Shown here: piece after piece, positions 60,773-64,000 of the stretch
How the letters are laid out: every line of letters begins with the position of its first letter
How positions within the stretch are numbered: position 1 is the stretch's first letter
Source: Clostridia bacterium
GTDB taxonomy: Bacteria > Bacillota > Clostridia > Caldicoprobacterales > Caldicoprobacteraceae
DNA length: 64,000 bases
Direction: 5' to 3'
Assembly: GCA_017577715.1 (NCBI GenBank)
Contig: PKRC01000004.1
Span: 142,088 to 206,087 of the forward strand
Notes under the pieces: model-generated
Told to the model about the DNA's origin: nothing
Seen by the model: the letters and a program-made list of their open reading frames with translations, nothing else
Databases searched by the model: none
Translations under genes and position numbers: made by a program

Positions 60773-61633
60773 ATGATATATATCGTGACGGCTTTGCCAT
60801 GTGAGGCCAGCCCCATTGTCAGAAAATATGGTTTAAAGCGGGATAGCTGCAGGCATTTTCCCCTTTATCGGGGTGATGGTATGTGCCTCATAGTGAGCGG
60901 TGTGGGAAAGATGTCTGCGGCCATAGCCACCGCTTATCTGCTCGCTTACGATACGGGGCTTGGCCAAACCGGAGGAGAGAAAGGCCTGGCCATTATTAAT
61001 ATAGGGGTATGCGGTGCCTTTCATCAGCGATATCCGATTGGAACCCCGCTGCTTGTCAACAAAGTTATAGACCATGAGACCGGCAACCAGTATTTTCCCG
61101 ACATTTTGATAGAACACCCCTTTGAAGAGGGAAGCCTTGAGACATATAACCATGTGGTAAGGCAGGAGGACGTCTTAAGCGGGCGAGTGGAGCCACAGGC
61201 GGATTTGGCGGACATGGAAGCTTCGGGATTTTTCCAAGCCGCATCCCGCTTTTTATCTCCCCACCAGATATATATTATAAAGGTTATAGGGGATTACCTG
61301 GATGTAGTGGATTTTGATAGGCAGCGGGTTGCTCATTGTATCTCGGGGATCATGGGTTTGTTGGATGGATTTATAAAAGGGGTTGAGGGGTTATGCAGGG
61401 TGGAAGGAGATGTGCTAACTCCCGATGAACGCCAACAACTGGAAAAGGTCAAGAAGAGCCTACGCCTTACCGTGACGCAGAGCCATCAGTTGATGGATGC
61501 GGCCAGGAGATATAAGCTGAGAACAGGAAGGCAGCTGCCCGACCTTACAGAATTTACTCAAACCCAGATCAAGGTCAAGGCCGAGGGGAAGAAGGCGTTT
61601 GAGAGGATCAGGAGGTTGCTCCTTTATGAGTAA
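60773..61633 (+). CDS. Nucleoside phosphorylase-fold protein
   Basis: Protein of 286 residues. The first about 200 residues resemble the MTA/SAH nucleosidase and purine phosphorylase fold (VTALPCEASPIVRKYGL, IVSGVGKMSAA, INIGVCGAF, ADMEASGFFQAA; the last carries the catalytic-type Met-Glu). The C-terminal about 85 residues are a helical extension (QLEKVKKSLRLTVTQSHQLM) not found in MtnN. It overlaps the SPL-type gene by 8 bases, so the two are coupled. A role in handling a released base or nucleoside is inferred. Confidence 0.82.
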   Translation: MIYIVTALPCEASPIVRKYGLKRDSCRHFPLYRGDGMCLIVSGVGKMSAAIATAYLLAYDTGLGQTGGEKGLAIINIGVCGAFHQRYPIGTPLLVNKVIDHETGNQYFPDILIEHPFEEGSLETYNHVVRQEDVLSGRVEPQADLADMEASGFFQAASRFLSPHQIYIIKVIGDYLDVVDFDRQRVAHCISGIMGLLDGFIKGVEGLCRVEGDVLTPDERQQLEKVKKSLRLTVTQSHQLMDAARRYKLRTGRQLPDLTEFTQTQIKVKAEGKKAFERIRRLLLYE

Positions 61634-62606
61634 ATTTTCCCACATATATATAGAGGAACGAGCTACGAATTATCCTGTAGCGCAGCAAGTGTTGAAGCGT
61701 TTTTCTGATTCCAAAAGGGTCATAATACGGCACTATAAGGATGTCTTCAACAGGCCTCATCAGGACTTTCGGCGGCAAAAAGCTTCCACAAAGCTCATAC
61801 TGGCTGTCAAGCCGGAGCCCTTCCTGTATCCTGGACCTGAGGTGTGTGAAAGCTTTGGGAACCAGAACTTTTACTATACATCGCCGATCTTGAACTGCAT
61901 CTACGACTGCCATTATTGCTATTTGCAGGGCCTTTATCCTTCAGCCAACATTGTAATCTTTGTGAACATAGAGGACTTTTTTGGAGCCGTGGATAGGCAA
62001 CTTGAGGGGGGGACGTTATACCTTTGTCCATCATATGATACCGACCTGCTGGCTCTGGAAGGAATCGTCCCTTACGCCTCTCGCTGGATAGAGTTTGCGG
62101 GGACCAGGCAGGGCTTGCGCATGGAGCTGAGGACCAAAAGCGCCAACTATGGCGCTATTGCTCACCTAAAGCCGGTAGAGCAGGTGATACTGGCGTGGTC
62201 GCTATCGCCCGGTGAGGTGGCGCAGCGCTATGAGAGACTGGCTCCTACCTTGAAGGCCAGGCTTTCGGCCATAAAGGCCGCCCTGCAGGACGGTTGGCAG
62301 GTAAGGCTGTGCTTTGAACCGCTACTTAAGGTAGACAACTGGCAGCAGATATATGGCAAGTTCTTGGATGAGGTTTTCAGTATAGTTCCGGCCGAAAGGG
62401 TCTTTGATGCCAACATCGGGGTCTTTCGCATGAACAAGGAGCAGTTCAAGAGGATCAGCCGGTTGAGGAGCGATACCGATGTGTTTGCCTTCCCCACGGT
62501 ATGCCGTGAGGGAGGGGTTGTGACGTACGAGGACGAGGAGGAGATGAGGGAGTTTTTCTATCGGCATCTCAGCAGGTATTTACCTCAGGAAAGGATATAT
62601 GGATGA
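61626..62606 (+). CDS. splB: Spore photoproduct lyase family radical SAM protein
   Basis: Protein of 326 residues. The iron-sulfur cluster motif CIYDCHYC (Cys91, Cys95, Cys98) has the CxxxCxxC spacing of radical SAM enzymes. The LYLCPSYDTD segment puts Cys134 where B. subtilis SPL has its catalytic Cys141, and the VILAWSLSPGEVAQRYE segment fits its substrate side. SPL reverses the thymine photoproduct in spore DNA. The nucleosidase-fold partner and EndoQ upstream suggest DNA repair; a different lesion cannot be excluded. The symbol is tentative. Confidence 0.82.
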   Translation: MSKFSHIYIEERATNYPVAQQVLKRFSDSKRVIIRHYKDVFNRPHQDFRRQKASTKLILAVKPEPFLYPGPEVCESFGNQNFYYTSPILNCIYDCHYCYLQGLYPSANIVIFVNIEDFFGAVDRQLEGGTLYLCPSYDTDLLALEGIVPYASRWIEFAGTRQGLRMELRTKSANYGAIAHLKPVEQVILAWSLSPGEVAQRYERLAPTLKARLSAIKAALQDGWQVRLCFEPLLKVDNWQQIYGKFLDEVFSIVPAERVFDANIGVFRMNKEQFKRISRLRSDTDVFAFPTVCREGGVVTYEDEEEMREFFYRHLSRYLPQERIYG

Positions 62607-62751
62607 GCCAATAGGATTACCCAAAATCAAATTTAAATGCTTACTGAGGCAGGAATTTCGATCGTTTGTGAAGAATTTAAATATTACTGTGCATAACTAT
62701 ATATTTCCTTTCAAAGCCAACACTAAACTTAGGGAGGAGCGTGGATCATCT

Positions 62752-63681
62752 ATGCCCGTCACGATTAAAGAGGTAAGTTATGGGGAATTTGGCAGATGCG
62801 TTGAGATTTCCAATGGGACGGTTGACCTGTTGGTCACTGTGGATGTGGGTCCCAGAATCATAAGGTTTGGCTTTGTAGGCAGGGAGAACGAGCTGTGTGA
62901 AGCACCGCAGGCGTCACAGCCGGTTCTGGAACCCGTAGGAGGAGTATGGAAGATAAAGGGCGGGCACAGGCTGTGGCATAGCCCGGAGAATAACCCCCGT
63001 ACCTATGTGCCTGATGACCAACCTGTGGAGTGGCAGGAGATTGAAAACGGCATAAAGGTCAGGCAAAAGGTGGAGCCATGGGTGCAAATCGAAAAGGAGA
63101 TGGAGATCACCTTGGCGGCCTGTTGCGACAGGGTGCGGATAGTTCATCGCCTAACAAACAGGAATGCTTGGCCTGTGGAGTTTGCGGCATGGGCCCTGAC
63201 CGTCATGGCACCCGGTGGTAAGGAGGTTGTACCCCAACCTCAGAGGGACACTGGCCTTTTGGGCAATCGCGTGATAGCGCTGTGGCCGTATTCCAAAATG
63301 AATGATCACAGGGTGTACTGGGGAGACAAGTATATCGTGCTGCAGCAGGATCCCAATACCAAACATCCCTTCAAGTTCGGCATAAATAATGAATATGGAT
63401 GGGCGGCATACTTCAATCACGGCAATCTGTTCATCAAGCGGTTTATGCACCAGATGGGCAGGAAATATCCCGATTTTGGCGTTTCGTACGAAACCTATAC
63501 CACCGATTTCATGCTTGAGATGGAGACCCTTTCGCCCTTAACCCTTGTGGAGCCCGGGGATACGCTGTCCCATGTAGAGGAATGGGAGCTCATCGGCGAT
63601 GTAAAGGCGCCTTCCAATGACGAGCGAGAAATCGATGAAGTGGTGAAAAAATACATAGAATGCTGCTGCGATTGCTGCTAG
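62752..63681 (+). CDS. Unknown protein with a sugar-mutarotase-like fold and Cys-rich C-terminus
   Basis: Protein of 309 residues. The beta-rich body (CVEISNGTVDLLVTVDVGPR, IIRFGFVG, GGHRLWHSPENNPRTYVPDD, VRIVHRLTNRNAWPVEFAAW) looks like the galactose mutarotase/DUF4380 type of fold, without a clear catalytic pair that I can name. The last six residues of the tail are CCCDCC, unusual for a cytosolic protein and possibly a metal ligand. ATG 62752 lies about 14 bases after GGAGG, a little far. No signal peptide. Separate from the SPL-type gene by about 145 bases. Confidence 0.65.
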   Translation: MPVTIKEVSYGEFGRCVEISNGTVDLLVTVDVGPRIIRFGFVGRENELCEAPQASQPVLEPVGGVWKIKGGHRLWHSPENNPRTYVPDDQPVEWQEIENGIKVRQKVEPWVQIEKEMEITLAACCDRVRIVHRLTNRNAWPVEFAAWALTVMAPGGKEVVPQPQRDTGLLGNRVIALWPYSKMNDHRVYWGDKYIVLQQDPNTKHPFKFGINNEYGWAAYFNHGNLFIKRFMHQMGRKYPDFGVSYETYTTDFMLEMETLSPLTLVEPGDTLSHVEEWELIGDVKAPSNDEREIDEVVKKYIECCCDCC

Positions 63682-64000
63682 TAAGCCAATAAACTTTGCT
63701 CTTAGGCTGAACCGCTGATTTCTTTTGCAAGCTAAAGCTGGCTGTGGTGTTAATGGTTGACGTTTTATGTTTTAAGGTGAAGCCAATATTTTTAAACTTG
63801 GATATGTGATAAAGGTGAAAAGAGCGGGTTTGATTTATCATTAAGCCCGCTCTTTTTTGCTGTTTGAAAATTACAATATTAAATGCAACACTTTTTTAAG
63901 GAAAAGTATGATATAGATATCCAAATTTTTACTGTTTAAAATGTAAAACCTTATGTTGTCAAGGGAAGGGTGGAGATTTTCGAGCGTAAGCGAGAAAATA
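63682..64000. other. Terminal intergenic region
   Basis: About 320 AT-rich bases after the last gene. It holds the terminator at 63818-63858; beyond it I see no gene before the window ends. Confidence 0.5.
63818..63858 (+). terminator. Terminator after the mutarotase-like gene
   Basis: Arms 63818-63828 and 63846-63856 pair perfectly over 11 bases, and TTTTTT follows. The A-run at the start means it may work on both strands. Confidence 0.88.

Overview
The window looks like chromosomal DNA of a low-to-moderate GC, spore-forming, probably anaerobic Firmicute of class Clostridia. The signs are a T-box leader, an S-box (SAM-I) riboswitch, an ECF sigma/anti-sigma pair, MazEF of the Bacillus type, a spore photoproduct lyase-type radical SAM protein, TadA and strong AGGAGG ribosome binding sites with frequent GTG/TTG starts. 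The GH51 arabinofuranosidase, archaeal-type ProRS, HerA-NurA and EndoQ would suit a thermophilic plant-polymer degrader, but species cannot be set from the sequence alone. No phage or CRISPR array is visible; the only mobile DNA is one decayed IS256-type transposase tail.

Region 1 (1-7920): a heavy-metal P-type ATPase, then a set that matches the flavin-based extracellular electron transfer (FLEET) locus of Gram-positive bacteria: membrane-anchored Ndh2, the FMN-binding lipoprotein PplA, the flavin transferase FmnB/ApbE, EetA, EetB and a polyprenyl diphosphate synthase (DmkB-like). Region 2 (8047-17650): ProRS, tRNA-Ala, a diacylglycerol-type glycosyltransferase, chorismate synthase, AcpS, Nnr, MazEF, a YitT protein and a Usp protein. 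Region 3 (17647-28775): small envelope proteins, a PhoPR-like two-component system, an isochorismatase-fold hydrolase, TadA, tRNA-Ser, an S-box with no methionine gene beside it, MutT, an ADP-ribosylglycohydrolase, a zinc-ribbon/nuclease-like pair, a DUF368 lipid carrier protein and TyrRS.

Region 4 (28903-39142): an XRE-cupin regulator divergent from the threonine-to-glycine pair tdh-kbl, a YugP metallopeptidase, LemA with a TPM protein, a CARDB-like surface protein, and a glycosyltransferase/polysaccharide deacetylase/YkoP group. Region 5 (39769-46992): a tight five-gene operon NurA, HAS-barrel protein, HerA, Mre11 (SbcD), Rad50 (SbcC), which is an archaeal-style DNA end-resection set. Region 6 (47270-53114): an ECF sigma/anti-sigma pair behind a duplicated promoter-like repeat, an unknown HTH protein, and a GH51 arabinofuranosidase beside an ArsR-type regulator with a candidate operator. 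Region 7 (53560-63681): aspartokinase, an isoleucine T-box and type 2 IleRS, a cyclase, and a DNA repair group (EndoQ, a nucleoside phosphorylase-fold protein, an SPL-type radical SAM enzyme), ending with an unknown protein with a Cys-rich tail.

Most start codons were chosen by the position of the Shine-Dalgarno sequence; family assignments come from motif recognition and no database search was run.
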